DNA of 64,000 bases from Halodurantibacterium flavum (GCF_042681825.1 NZ_JBHUGH010000003.1:426418-490417), one strand, 5' to 3'; shown: positions 25,443 to 35,838, numbered from the stretch's first letter. Notes: generated by a model not told the origin, from the letters alone. Numbers and translations are program-made.

Positions 25443-26636
25443 ATGAACATTCATGAATACCAGGCGAAAGCTCTGCTTCGCAGCTATGGCGTACCCGTGT
25501 CCGATGGGCGCGTCGTACTTCGGGCAGAGGAGGCGAAGACCGCCGCAGGCGAGCTCGACGGGCCGCTTTGGGTCGTCAAGTCGCAGATCCACGCCGGTGG
25601 CCGCGGCAAGGGTCATTTCAAGGAACCCGAGGCCGGTGAAAAAGGCGGTGTCCGCCTTGCCAAATCGGTCGAGGAAGCCGCCGAACTGACCCATCAGATG
25701 CTTGGCCGCACCCTGGTGACCCATCAGACCGGCCCGGTCGGCAAGCAGGTCAACCGGATCTATATCGAGGACGGCTCGGACATCGCGCGCGAACTTTACC
25801 TCGCGCTGCTCGTCGACCGTTCGACCAGCCGCATTTCGTTCGTCGTCTCGACCGAAGGCGGCATGGACATCGAGGAAGTCGCGGCCCACACGCCGGACAA
25901 GATCGTGTCGTTCAGCGTCGATCCCGCCGCGGGCATCCAGGGCTATCATGGCCGCCGCGTCGCCTTTTCGCTGGGACTTGAGGGCAAGCAGGTCAAGCAA
26001 TGCGTTGATCTGATCAACCGGCTCTACAAGCTCTTCGTCGAAAAAGACGCCGAGATGCTGGAGATCAACCCGCTGATCGTCACGACCGACGGCGACCTCA
26101 AATGCCTCGATGCGAAAATGGGATTCGATTCCAACGCGCTCTACCGCCAGCCGGACATCCTGAGCCTGCGCGACGAGACCGAGGAAGACCCCAAGGAACT
26201 CGCCGCCTCCAAGTTCGACCTGAACTACATCGCGCTGGACGGTGAAATCGGCTGCATGGTGAACGGCGCGGGCCTTGCCATGGCGACGATGGACATCATC
26301 AAGCTTTACGGTGCTGAACCGGCGAACTTTCTCGACGTCGGCGGCGGCGCCACCAAGGAGAAGGTGACCGAGGCGTTCAAGATCATCACCTCGGACCCGA
26401 ACGTCAAAGGCATCCTGGTCAACATCTTCGGCGGCATCATGCGCTGCGACATCATCGCCGAGGGCGTGCTGGCCGCAGTCAAGGAAGTCGGCCTGAAGGT
26501 CCCGCTGGTCGTGCGGCTTGAAGGCACGAACGTGGAACTGGGCAAGGAGATCATCCAGAATTCTGGTCTGAACGTGATCGCCGCAGACAACCTGTCGGAT
26601 GCGGCCGAGAAAATCGTGAAGGCCGTCAAGGGATGA
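25443..26636 (+). CDS. sucC: succinyl-CoA synthetase beta subunit
   Basis: The 397-residue SucC carries an ATP-grasp domain (residues 1-240) starting MNIHEYQAKALLRSYGVPV, with the nucleotide site QIHAGGRGKGHF (45-56) and LEINPLI, and a ligase domain with GLAMATMDIIKLYGAEPANF and NIFGGIMRCDIIAEG. It forms a complex with SucD and makes ATP or GTP from succinyl-CoA. The stop overlaps the start of the next gene by four bases. Confidence 0.98.
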   Translation: MNIHEYQAKALLRSYGVPVSDGRVVLRAEEAKTAAGELDGPLWVVKSQIHAGGRGKGHFKEPEAGEKGGVRLAKSVEEAAELTHQMLGRTLVTHQTGPVGKQVNRIYIEDGSDIARELYLALLVDRSTSRISFVVSTEGGMDIEEVAAHTPDKIVSFSVDPAAGIQGYHGRRVAFSLGLEGKQVKQCVDLINRLYKLFVEKDAEMLEINPLIVTTDGDLKCLDAKMGFDSNALYRQPDILSLRDETEEDPKELAASKFDLNYIALDGEIGCMVNGAGLAMATMDIIKLYGAEPANFLDVGGGATKEKVTEAFKIITSDPNVKGILVNIFGGIMRCDIIAEGVLAAVKEVGLKVPLVVRLEGTNVELGKEIIQNSGLNVIAADNLSDAAEKIVKAVKG

Positions 26637-27133
26637 AACGGGCCCCGGTCCTTTTCGCAGCGATTGCCGGTCTTTTCCTGCCCTGGCAGGCACGGGCCGC
26701 GGACCCTGCCCTTGTGGCGCGGGCCATGGAGGTGGTGCAGATCTGCGCCACCCATATCCCGGACTTCCGCGCGGCCCGCGCGGCGGTCGAGGAAGCAGGC
26801 TTTCGCGGTGAGGGGACCGATGGGCGTTTTCACTGGTTCACTGAACGCAATCGGATTTTTGTCGGAATCACTGCGACCCAAGGGTCCCATCATGGGTGCG
26901 CCGTGTCGCTGAACCGCCTCACGGTTCAGGAAGCAAAGGCGGCCGTGCAGGCATTCCTGCCATCCGATACTACGCTCGAGATCCCTCTGGAAGGGCGCAG
27001 AGGCGAGCCTGAGGCGCTCTGGGCGGCGGTGATCGACGGCAAGCCGATGTGGATCGCAATTGAAGGCAGTGCATACACCGGGATCACACGAGGCGCGTTC
27101 ATCGTCGTGTTGCCGGTCAGAGAAAGGGGCTGA
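26633..27133 (+). CDS. secreted protein of unknown function inserted between sucC and sucD
   Basis: This is a 166-residue product with a signal peptide (MKRAPVLFAAIAGLFLPWQARA, cleaved before ADPAL). Mature features: VVQICATHIPDFRAARAAVEE, FHWFTERNRIFVG and HGCAVSLNRL, with two cysteines (C38 and C89) that could form a disulfide. I recognise no domain. The start overlaps the sucC stop (ATGA), and sucD begins two bases after its stop, so it is translated as part of the suc operon. A periplasmic protein there is unusual; its role is unknown. Confidence 0.8.
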   Translation: MKRAPVLFAAIAGLFLPWQARAADPALVARAMEVVQICATHIPDFRAARAAVEEAGFRGEGTDGRFHWFTERNRIFVGITATQGSHHGCAVSLNRLTVQEAKAAVQAFLPSDTTLEIPLEGRRGEPEALWAAVIDGKPMWIAIEGSAYTGITRGAFIVVLPVRERG

Positions 27134-27134
27134 C

Positions 27135-28019
27135 ATGGCCGTACTCGTAAACGAAAATACCAAGGTTATCTGCCAGGGCTTCACCGGAAGCCAGGGGACC
27201 TTCCATTCCGAACAGGCCATCGCCTATGGCACCAAAATGGTCGGGGGCGTGACGCCGGGCAAGGGCGGCTCGACCCACCTGAACCTGCCGGTCTTCAACT
27301 CGGTCCATGAGGCCAAGGCAAAGACCGACGCGGACGCAACTGTGATCTACGTGCCGCCCCCGTTCGCGGCGGACTCGATCCTGGAGGCGATCGACGCCGA
27401 GATGGAGCTGATCGTCTGCATCACCGAGGGCATTCCGGTGCTCGACATGATGAAGGTCAAGCGCGCGCTCGTGAACTCCAAATCCACGCTGATCGGCCCG
27501 AACTGCCCCGGCGTGATCACCCCGGATGCCTGCAAGATCGGCATCATGCCGGGCCATATTCACCGCCGCGGCAGCGTCGGTGTTGTCTCGCGCTCGGGCA
27601 CGCTTACGTATGAGGCTGTGAAACAGACGTCTGACGTTGGCCTTGGGCAATCCACCTGCGTGGGGATTGGCGGCGACCCGATCAAGGGTACCGAACATCT
27701 TGACGTGCTCGAGTGGTTCCTTGGCGACGACGAGACGCAGGCGATCATCATGATCGGCGAAATCGGCGGCGCGGCCGAGGAAGAAGCGGCGCAGTTCCTC
27801 AAGGACGAAGCCAAGCGCGGCCGCAAGAAACCGGTTGCGGGCTTCATCGCCGGGCGCACCGCTCCTCCGGGCCGCCGGATGGGCCATGCCGGGGCGATCG
27901 TCGCCGGCGGCAAGGGCGGCGCCGAAGACAAGATCGAAGCCATGAAATCCGCAGGCATCATCGTGGCCGACAGCCCCGCCGGGCTGGGCGAGGCCGTGCT
28001 GAAAGCCATCGGCAAGTAA
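27135..28019 (+). CDS. sucD: succinyl-CoA synthetase alpha subunit
   Basis: The 294-residue SucD has a CoA-binding Rossmann N-terminus (VICQGFTGSQGTFHSEQAI, VTPGKGG) and a ligase domain with LIGPNCPGVITP, SRSGTLTYEAV and GHAGAIV (residues 250-256), whose His is the phosphohistidine. Length is typical. The ATG at 27135 follows AAAGGGG. It is separated from sucC by one extra gene. Confidence 0.98.
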   Translation: MAVLVNENTKVICQGFTGSQGTFHSEQAIAYGTKMVGGVTPGKGGSTHLNLPVFNSVHEAKAKTDADATVIYVPPPFAADSILEAIDAEMELIVCITEGIPVLDMMKVKRALVNSKSTLIGPNCPGVITPDACKIGIMPGHIHRRGSVGVVSRSGTLTYEAVKQTSDVGLGQSTCVGIGGDPIKGTEHLDVLEWFLGDDETQAIIMIGEIGGAAEEEAAQFLKDEAKRGRKKPVAGFIAGRTAPPGRRMGHAGAIVAGGKGGAEDKIEAMKSAGIIVADSPAGLGEAVLKAIGK

Positions 28020-28075
28020 ATCTTCACTCCGCGCCGTCACGATGGCGGCGCCGAGACCCACATTCAGGTGCGACA

Positions 28076-31033
28076 ATGACCGACCAGTCCTCCAACGACG
28101 CCTTCCGTGCCTCCAGCTTCCTGCAGGGGCACAACGCGGATTACATCGACCAGCTCCATGCCCGCTACGCGAGCGATCCGACCTCGGTCGACGAAAGCTG
28201 GGCGGAGTTCTTCCGTGCGCTTGGCGACAGCGACGGGGACGCAAGAACGAACGCGGCAGGCCCGTCCTGGGGGCGGAACGACTGGCCGCCGCAACCCGCC
28301 GACGACCTGACCGCCGCGCTGACCGGCGAATGGCCGGCCGCCCCGGCCAAAGAGGCCAAGGGCGCCGGCGACAAGATCCGGGCAAAAGCGCAGGAAAAGG
28401 GCGTGGAGATCACCGACGCCCAGGTGCAGCGCGCCGTGCTCGATTCCATTCGCGCGCTGATGATCATCCGCGCCTACCGCATCCGCGGGCATCTGGTGGC
28501 CGATCTCGATCCGCTCGGGATGCGCGACCAGACCCCCCATCCGGAGCTTGACCCGAAATCCTACGGCTTCACCGATGCCGACATGGACCGGCCGATCTTC
28601 ATCGACAATGTGCTGGGCCTTCAGGTCGCCTCGATGCGGCAGATCGTCGATGTGCTCAAGCGGACCTATTGCGGCACCTTCGCGCTGCAGTACATGCATA
28701 TCTCCGACCCGGAACAATCCGCCTGGCTGAAAGAGCGGATCGAGGGCTATGGCAAGGAAATCACCTTCACCAAGCAGGGTCGCCGCGCGATCCTGAACAA
28801 GCTGGTCGAGGCCGAGGGGTTCGAGAAATTCCTCCACGTCAAATACATGGGCACCAAGCGCTTTGGCCTTGATGGCGGCGAGGCGCTGATCCCCGCGATG
28901 GAACAGATCATCAAGCGCGGCGGCGCGCTGGGTGTGAAGGACATCGTGATCGGGATGCCCCATCGCGGGCGGCTCAACATCCTCGCGAATGTGATGAGCA
29001 AGCCTTATCGCGCGATCTTCAACGAATTCCAGGGCGGCAGCTTCAAGCCCGAGGACGTGGATGGCTCGGGCGACGTGAAATACCACCTCGGCGCCTCCAG
29101 CGACCGGGAATTCGATGGCAACACCGTCCACCTGTCGCTGACCGCGAACCCGTCGCACCTTGAGGCGGTGAACCCGGTCGTTCTGGGCAAGGCCCGCGCC
29201 AAGCAGGACCAGTTGTCCGATGCGGAACGCCGCGCGGTGCTTCCGGTGCTGCTGCACGGCGATGCGGCCTTTGCCGGTCAGGGTGTCGTGGCCGAATGCT
29301 TTGGCCTCTCGGGCCTGCGGGGGCATCGGACCGGTGGCACGATCCATATCGTCGTGAACAACCAGATCGGCTTTACCACGGCGCCGCATTTCAGCCGGTC
29401 CTCGCCCTACCCGACCGACATTGCGCTCATGGTCGAGGCGCCGATCTTCCATGTGAACGGTGACGATCCGGAAGCGGTGGTTCATGCCGCCAAGGTCGCG
29501 ACCGAGTTCCGTCAGCGGTTTGGCAAGGATGTCGTGATCGATATCTTCTGCTACCGCCGCTTCGGGCACAACGAGGGCGATGAACCGATGTTCACGCAGC
29601 CCGACATGTACACGCGCATCAAGCGCCACAAGACGACGCTGCAGCTCTACACCGAACGGCTGGTGGCCGATGGCCTGATCCCCGAAGGCGAGATCGAGGA
29701 CATGAAGGCCGCGTTCCAGGCCCATCTGAACGAGGAGTTCGAGGCCGGCAAGGATTACAAGCCGAACAAGGCCGACTGGCTGGACGGACGCTGGGCGCAT
29801 CTGACCCGCGAGGGTGAAGACCGTGGCCAGACCGCAATTTCGGCCGAGACCATGGCCGAGGTCGGCGCCGCACTGACCCGCGTGCCCGAAGGGTTCGACA
29901 TCCACCGCACGGTGTCGCGCCAGCTGGAATCCAAGGCCGAGATGTTCAAGACCGGCAAGGGCTTCGACTGGGCCACGGCCGAGGCGCTTGCCTTTGGCAG
30001 TCTGGTGACCGAGGGCTATCCGGTCCGCCTTTCGGGGCAGGATTCCACCCGCGGGACGTTCAGCCAGCGCCATTCGGCCTTCATCGACCAGAAGTCCGAA
30101 GAACGCTACTACCCGCTCAACAACATCCGGGCGGGGCAGTCGCGCTATGAGGTCATCGACTCGATGCTCTCGGAATATGCGGTGCTGGGCTTTGAGTATG
30201 GCTATTCGCTGTCGGAACCCAACGCGCTGGTGATGTGGGAGGCGCAGTTCGGCGATTTTGCCAACGGCGCGCAGATCATGTTCGACCAGTTCATATCTTC
30301 GGGCGAGTCGAAGTGGCTCCGCATGTCGGGCCTTGTGATGCTGCTGCCGCACGGGTTCGAGGGTCAGGGGCCGGAACATTCTTCCGCGCGTCTGGAACGC
30401 TTCCTGCAGATGTCCGCGCAGGACAACTGGATCGTCGCGAACTGCACCACCCCGGCCAACTACTTCCACATCCTGCGCCGCCAGATCCACCGCAGCTTCC
30501 GCAAACCGCTGGTCCTGATGACGCCCAAGTCGCTTTTGCGCCACAAGCTGGCCATCTCGGCGGCCGAGGATTTCACCACCGGGTCGAGTTTCCACCGCGT
30601 CCTGTGGGACGATGCCGAAAAGGGCAACAGCGACACGCAACTGGCGGCGGATGACAAGATCAGGCGCGTCGTGATCTGCTCGGGCAAGGTGTATTATGAC
30701 CTGCTCGAAGAACGCGACGCCCGCGGGATCGACGACATCTATCTGCTGCGGCTGGAACAGTTCTACCCGTTCCCGGCGCTCAGCCTGGTGAAGGAACTGG
30801 AACGGTTCAAGGGCGCCGAGGTGATCTGGTGTCAGGAAGAGCCCAAGAACCAGGGCGCCTGGACCTTCGTGGAACCGAACCTGGAATGGGTGCTGGGCCG
30901 CATCGGCGCGAAGTCCCAACGGCCCCGTTATGTCGGCCGCGCGGCCTCGGCCTCGCCCGCGACGGGTCTCGCCAGCCAGCACAAAGCACAGCAAACGGCG
31001 CTTGTGAACGAAGCGCTTACGATCGAAGGATAA
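28076..31033 (+). CDS. sucA: 2-oxoglutarate dehydrogenase E1 component
   Basis: The 985-residue E1 of the 2-oxoglutarate dehydrogenase complex decarboxylates 2-oxoglutarate on thiamine diphosphate. The N-terminal E2-binding segment is NADYIDQLHARYASDP. Active-site stretches are GMPHRGRLNIL (near 300), the ThDP motif GDAAFAGQG...NNQIGFTT (about 395-435) and RYGHNE-type RRFGHNEGDEPMFTQP (near 505). The ATG at 28076 is chosen as the conserved start; a long open extension upstream (over 100 codons) runs antisense to nothing and overlaps sucD. The stop is four bases before sucB. Confidence 0.98.
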   Translation: MTDQSSNDAFRASSFLQGHNADYIDQLHARYASDPTSVDESWAEFFRALGDSDGDARTNAAGPSWGRNDWPPQPADDLTAALTGEWPAAPAKEAKGAGDKIRAKAQEKGVEITDAQVQRAVLDSIRALMIIRAYRIRGHLVADLDPLGMRDQTPHPELDPKSYGFTDADMDRPIFIDNVLGLQVASMRQIVDVLKRTYCGTFALQYMHISDPEQSAWLKERIEGYGKEITFTKQGRRAILNKLVEAEGFEKFLHVKYMGTKRFGLDGGEALIPAMEQIIKRGGALGVKDIVIGMPHRGRLNILANVMSKPYRAIFNEFQGGSFKPEDVDGSGDVKYHLGASSDREFDGNTVHLSLTANPSHLEAVNPVVLGKARAKQDQLSDAERRAVLPVLLHGDAAFAGQGVVAECFGLSGLRGHRTGGTIHIVVNNQIGFTTAPHFSRSSPYPTDIALMVEAPIFHVNGDDPEAVVHAAKVATEFRQRFGKDVVIDIFCYRRFGHNEGDEPMFTQPDMYTRIKRHKTTLQLYTERLVADGLIPEGEIEDMKAAFQAHLNEEFEAGKDYKPNKADWLDGRWAHLTREGEDRGQTAISAETMAEVGAALTRVPEGFDIHRTVSRQLESKAEMFKTGKGFDWATAEALAFGSLVTEGYPVRLSGQDSTRGTFSQRHSAFIDQKSEERYYPLNNIRAGQSRYEVIDSMLSEYAVLGFEYGYSLSEPNALVMWEAQFGDFANGAQIMFDQFISSGESKWLRMSGLVMLLPHGFEGQGPEHSSARLERFLQMSAQDNWIVANCTTPANYFHILRRQIHRSFRKPLVLMTPKSLLRHKLAISAAEDFTTGSSFHRVLWDDAEKGNSDTQLAADDKIRRVVICSGKVYYDLLEERDARGIDDIYLLRLEQFYPFPALSLVKELERFKGAEVIWCQEEPKNQGAWTFVEPNLEWVLGRIGAKSQRPRYVGRAASASPATGLASQHKAQQTALVNEALTIEG

Positions 31034-31037
31034 AATC

Positions 31038-32534
31038 ATGGCCACAGAAGTCCGCGTCCCCACCCTGGGCGAAAGCGTCACCGAAGCGACGGTCGCAACC
31101 TGGTTCAAGAAGCCCGGCGACCATGTCGCGGTGGATGAGATGCTGTGCGAGCTTGAAACCGACAAGGTGACGGTAGAGGTGCCTTCGCCCGTCGCCGGCA
31201 AACTGGTCGAGATCGTCGCGCAGGAAGGTGAGACAGTTGGCGTGGACGCCCTGCTCGCGCAGATCGCCGATGAGGGGAACGCCGGCCCGGAAGAGCCTGC
31301 ACTGAAGAAAGGGGCCGATGCGGCCCCGGCCAGCGAGGAGGCCGCACCGGCCGACGTGATGGTCCCCACCTTGGGCGAAAGCGTGACCGAGGCGACCGTC
31401 TCGACCTGGTTCAAGAAGGTCGGCGACCCCGTCGCGCAGGACGAGATGCTGTGCGAACTGGAAACCGACAAGGTCTCGGTCGAGGTGCCGTCGCCTGCGG
31501 CAGGCATCCTTTCGGAAATCCTCGCCCCCGAAGGCACCACGGTCGAGGCTTCGGCAAAGCTCGCGGTGATTTCCGGCGCGGGTGCATCGGCCCCGGCGAA
31601 ACCGTCGGAGAGCGCCGCCGCAGAACCGGCGCCGCAGAAATCCGGCAAGGATGTAGAGGACGCGCCCTCGGCGAAAAAGCTGATGGCGGAAAACAACCTG
31701 TCGCGCGATGCGGTTTCAGGCTCGGGCCGCGATGGCCGGATCATGAAGGAAGACGTGCAAAAGGCGCTCGCCGCTGCATCGGCCCCGGCTGCGGCATCCT
31801 CGGCCCCGCGCGCGCCCGTCCCGGCCGATGACGCCGCACGCGAAGAGCGGGTCAAGATGACCCGCCTGCGCCAGACCATCGCCCGCCGCCTCAAGGATGC
31901 GCAGAACACCGCCGCGATGCTGACGACCTATAACGAGGTCGACATGTCGGGCATCATGGAACTGCGCAACACCTACAAGGACCAGTTCGAAAAGAAACAC
32001 GGCGTCAAGATGGGCTTCATGTCCTTCTTCGTGAAGGCCTGCTGCCACGCGCTCAAGGAAGTGCCCGAGGTCAACGCGGAAATCGACGGCACCGACATCA
32101 TCTACAAGAACTACGTCCATATGGGCGTGGCCGTCGGCACGCCGACCGGTCTTGTGGTGCCGGTGGTGCGCGATGCCGATCAGATGGGCTTTGCCGCGAT
32201 CGAGAAAAAGATCGGCGAACTGGGCCTGCGCGCCCGGGACGGCAAGCTGTCGATGGCCGAGATGCAGGGGGGCAGCTTTACCATCTCGAATGGCGGGGTC
32301 TATGGCTCGCTCATGTCCTCGCCGATCCTGAACCCGCCGCAATCGGGTATTCTGGGGATGCACAAGATCCAGGAACGCCCCGTGGTGGTGAACGGTCAGA
32401 TCGTGATCCGTCCGATGATGTATCTGGCGCTGAGCTATGACCACCGCATCGTGGACGGCAAGGGCGCGGTGACTTTCCTTGTCCGTGTGAAAGAGGCGCT
32501 GGAAGATCCCCGTCGCCTGCTGATGGATATCTGA
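31038..32534 (+). CDS. sucB: dihydrolipoyllysine succinyltransferase (E2) with two lipoyl domains
   Basis: The 498-residue E2 has two lipoyl domains in tandem: residues 2-77 (lipoyl-lysine K43 in LETDKVTVEV) and about 105-179 (K145 in LETDKVSVEV). An Ala/Pro-rich linker leads to the peripheral-subunit-binding domain (about 207-243, SAKKLMAENNLSRDAVSGSG). The acyltransferase core ends in SYDHRIVDGKG, with H469 and D473 catalytic. The E. coli SucB has one lipoyl domain, so this is the longer architecture, known for some alphaproteobacteria. The two domains are nearly identical in their GESVTEATV...LETDKV segments. Confidence 0.97.
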   Translation: MATEVRVPTLGESVTEATVATWFKKPGDHVAVDEMLCELETDKVTVEVPSPVAGKLVEIVAQEGETVGVDALLAQIADEGNAGPEEPALKKGADAAPASEEAAPADVMVPTLGESVTEATVSTWFKKVGDPVAQDEMLCELETDKVSVEVPSPAAGILSEILAPEGTTVEASAKLAVISGAGASAPAKPSESAAAEPAPQKSGKDVEDAPSAKKLMAENNLSRDAVSGSGRDGRIMKEDVQKALAAASAPAAASSAPRAPVPADDAAREERVKMTRLRQTIARRLKDAQNTAAMLTTYNEVDMSGIMELRNTYKDQFEKKHGVKMGFMSFFVKACCHALKEVPEVNAEIDGTDIIYKNYVHMGVAVGTPTGLVVPVVRDADQMGFAAIEKKIGELGLRARDGKLSMAEMQGGSFTISNGGVYGSLMSSPILNPPQSGILGMHKIQERPVVVNGQIVIRPMMYLALSYDHRIVDGKGAVTFLVRVKEALEDPRRLLMDI

Positions 32535-32540
32535 TGGAAC

Positions 32541-32564
32541 GGGTGCGGCACCTCTGCCGCACCC
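32541..32564 (+). other. intra-operon hairpin between sucB and the MAPEG gene
   Basis: GGGTGCGGCA, loop CCTC and TGCCGCACCC form a perfect 10-bp stem seven bases past the sucB stop. No T tract follows, so full termination is not expected. It may protect the suc mRNA 3' end or mark a processing point before the MAPEG gene and lpd. Confidence 0.65.
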
Positions 32565-32586
32565 AACGCACCATTCGGAGCACACG

Positions 32587-32979
32587 ATGACCCCTGAACT
32601 GACTGTCCTCGCCCTGGCTGCGCTGCTGCAAGCGGTTCAGATCCTGCTGTTCGGGGCGGCCGCCACGAAGGTGACCGGGCTCGGCTACAACGCCAGCCCG
32701 CGCGATACGCCACCGCCGCCGATGCCGCCCCGGGTCGGCCGGCTGCAACGCGCGCTCAACAACCATTTCGAGGCGTTGGCCTTTTTTACCATCGCGGTTG
32801 TCGTCGTCACGCTTTCGGGCCAGTCGGGCGGGCTGACCGCCGCGCTGGCCTGGATCTATCTGGCGGCGCGCGTGCTCTACATCCCCGCCTATGCGTTGGG
32901 CTGGGTGCCGTGGCGCTCTGTCATCTGGGGCGTTGGTTTCAGCGCCACGCTTATCATGATCCTCGCCGCGTTGATCTGA
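32587..32979 (+). CDS. MAPEG-family membrane protein
   Basis: At 130 residues, the protein has four predicted membrane segments. The motif RLQRALNNHFEALAFF (about 50-65) is the MAPEG signature RxxRAxxNxxE, found in microsomal glutathione-transferase-like proteins and the YecN family. AARVLYIPAYALGW is the conserved loop after helix 3. The function in alphaproteobacteria is not defined; some bind glutathione. It sits between sucB and lpd in the same direction, with 33 bases before lpd, so it is probably co-transcribed. Confidence 0.88.
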   Translation: MTPELTVLALAALLQAVQILLFGAAATKVTGLGYNASPRDTPPPPMPPRVGRLQRALNNHFEALAFFTIAVVVVTLSGQSGGLTAALAWIYLAARVLYIPAYALGWVPWRSVIWGVGFSATLIMILAALI

Positions 32980-33012
32980 CGCGGCCCGACGACCGGCCAT
33001 AAGGAGGCCCAA

Positions 33013-34401
<1,389 letters not shown>

Positions 34402-34424
34402 TCCAAGCCCAAGCCGGATCCCTG

Positions 34425-34453
34425 GGCCGCTCTGATCCTCAGGGCGGCCTTTC
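34425..34453 (+). terminator. probable terminator of the suc-lpd operon
   Basis: GGCCGCTCTGA and TCAGGGCGGCC pair over 11 positions (one T-G wobble) with a three-base loop, followed by TTTC. It lies in the 50-base gap between the convergent lpd and GntR genes. The T tract is short, so efficiency is uncertain. Confidence 0.6.
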
Positions 34454-35102
34454 AGCTTGTCAGATGGCGCAGGCCTTGCGTGACGTCCGTGCGCAGCGCG
34501 AGACGCAGGGCGGGTTCATCCCCGACCTTGAGCGCCGCGATGATCATGCGATGATGCGGCGGCGCCTCGTTCCGCCGCAGGCGCCCGTAAAGCGCCCGCA
34601 TGGTCGGGCCAAGCTGTAGCCACACCGTTTCCACCATGGCCAGCATCGCCGGCGCCTGCGCGCGCAGGTAAAGCGTGCGGTGAAATTCGAGATTGGTGCG
34701 GATATAGCCAACCGCATCCTGCTTGACGACCGCCTCGGCATTCAGGGCATTGATGGCCTGCAACCGGTCGATCAGCGCGAAATGCGCCCGCGGCAGCGCC
34801 CGGCTCCCCAATTCAGGCTCCAGCAGGGCGCGGATTGCAGCGAGCTCCTCGATCCGCTCGTTCGACAGTTCGGGCGTGGCGATCCGGCCCGAGCTTGTCA
34901 TTGTCAGGGCGCCTTCGGCCACCAGCCGCCGCACGGCTTCGCGCGCGGGAGTCATGCTCGTGCCAAAGGTCTTTCCCAGCCCCCGCAGGGTCAGCGCTTG
35001 CCCCGGCGCCAGTTCGCCATGCATCACCTGCGTGCGCAGCGTACGGTAAAGCCGGTCATGGGCGAGGGCGGCGGGGTCGGATTGCCGTTTCGGGATGCTC
35101 AT
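34452..35102 (-). CDS. FadR-subfamily GntR transcriptional regulator
   Basis: The 216-residue regulator has an N-terminal winged HTH (about 10-75: TLRGLGKTFGTSMTPAREAVRRLVAEG is the recognition region, shown partly as TFGTSMTPAREAVRRLVAEG) and a helical C-terminal FCD domain (about 85-210: IRALLEPELGSRAL, NLEFHRTLYLRA, HHRMIIAAL). The FCD His/Asp set suggests a small carboxylate effector with a metal. The start ATG at 35102 lies only nine bases from a TGTGATC site. It adjoins the TCA operon convergently, so regulation of TCA genes is plausible but inferred. Confidence 0.92.
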   Translation of the reverse strand: MSIPKRQSDPAALAHDRLYRTLRTQVMHGELAPGQALTLRGLGKTFGTSMTPAREAVRRLVAEGALTMTSSGRIATPELSNERIEELAAIRALLEPELGSRALPRAHFALIDRLQAINALNAEAVVKQDAVGYIRTNLEFHRTLYLRAQAPAMLAMVETVWLQLGPTMRALYGRLRRNEAPPHHRMIIAALKVGDEPALRLALRTDVTQGLRHLTS

Positions 35103-35110
35103 TCCGGATG

Positions 35111-35150
35111 TGTGATCCTGCCGCGCGCCAGCGTCAAGCCTGTGATCACG
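35111..35150 (-). promoter_or_regulatory. GTGATCAC-like sites upstream of the GntR gene
   Basis: TGTGATCACG at 35141-35150 and the partial match TGTGATCCTG at 35111-35120 lie between the GntR start and the preceding gene. Their spacing is 30 bp rather than 21. They resemble the pairs before sdhC and sucC and suggest autoregulation. The first lies over the expected ribosome binding region; the second overlaps the YgjP-like gene's stop codon. Confidence 0.5.
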
Positions 35151-35838
35151 TCGAGGCAAAGACGTATTGATGAAGCCGGTGCCCCTCGGCCCGCAGCCAG
35201 GTCCGATGGCCCATCCAGTCGGGGCAGAGGCGTTTGACGACCGCCCAGAAGGCAGGAGAATGGTTCATCTCCACCAGATGCGCGACCTCATGGGCGGCCA
35301 CGTAATCGAGGATCTCGGGCGGCGCCATGACAAGCCGCCACGAGAACATCAACCGCCCGCCATCGGAACAGGAGCCCCATCGCGACCGCGTATCCCGAAG
35401 CGCCAATGTGGTGTAGCGTTTGCCCAGGTCGGCCGCGTGCCGGTCACAGGCCTGGGCGAGCCGGTCCCGCGCAAGGGCGCGCAGAAAGCCCGCCACGCGC
35501 GGCCCCGGCGCCCCGCGCCCGGGGATCAGCAGGGCATCGCCACCGATCGTCGCAACGCGGACATCCGCAGGCGTGACGCGCAGCATCCGCCCCTCGACCG
35601 GAATGACCGATCCGGGCGACACCATCTCGCAGGTGGGCATCGCGGCAAGATGGCGCCTGATCCACCCCTCCTGCATACGCACGAAGTCGAGCGCATCACC
35701 CATCCGCGCCCGGACCGGCACGGTCAGGGTCACCCGCCCGTCGAGCCGCGAAACACGCAGGGAAAACCGCCGCGCGCGTGCGGAACGTCGTAACGCAACC
35801 GTAACCGGAGGGTTGCCGGGAAGCTCGGTGCTCTCCAT
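35146..35838 (-). CDS. YgjP-like M48-type metallopeptidase (DUF45)
   Basis: At 230 residues, this is a SprT/YgjP-like zinc protease of the DUF45 family. The zinc motif is YVAAHEVAHLVEMNHSPAFW (H, E, H with the downstream H/F stretch), near residues 176-195. LRDTRSRWGSCSDGGRLMFSWRLV is the adjacent conserved block (as RDTRSRWGSCSD and LMFSWRLV). Function unknown; some members sit near restriction systems, but there is none here. The ATG at 35838 is preferred over longer starts. The GntR gene follows after 43 bases. Confidence 0.88.
   Translation of the reverse strand: MESTELPGNPPVTVALRRSARARRFSLRVSRLDGRVTLTVPVRARMGDALDFVRMQEGWIRRHLAAMPTCEMVSPGSVIPVEGRMLRVTPADVRVATIGGDALLIPGRGAPGPRVAGFLRALARDRLAQACDRHAADLGKRYTTLALRDTRSRWGSCSDGGRLMFSWRLVMAPPEILDYVAAHEVAHLVEMNHSPAFWAVVKRLCPDWMGHRTWLRAEGHRLHQYVFAST

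Noticed and set aside
27713..28075. Long N-terminal extension of sucA reading back into sucD
   Set aside because: The extension is Arg-rich shadow coding of sucD in another frame; the family start is at 28076.
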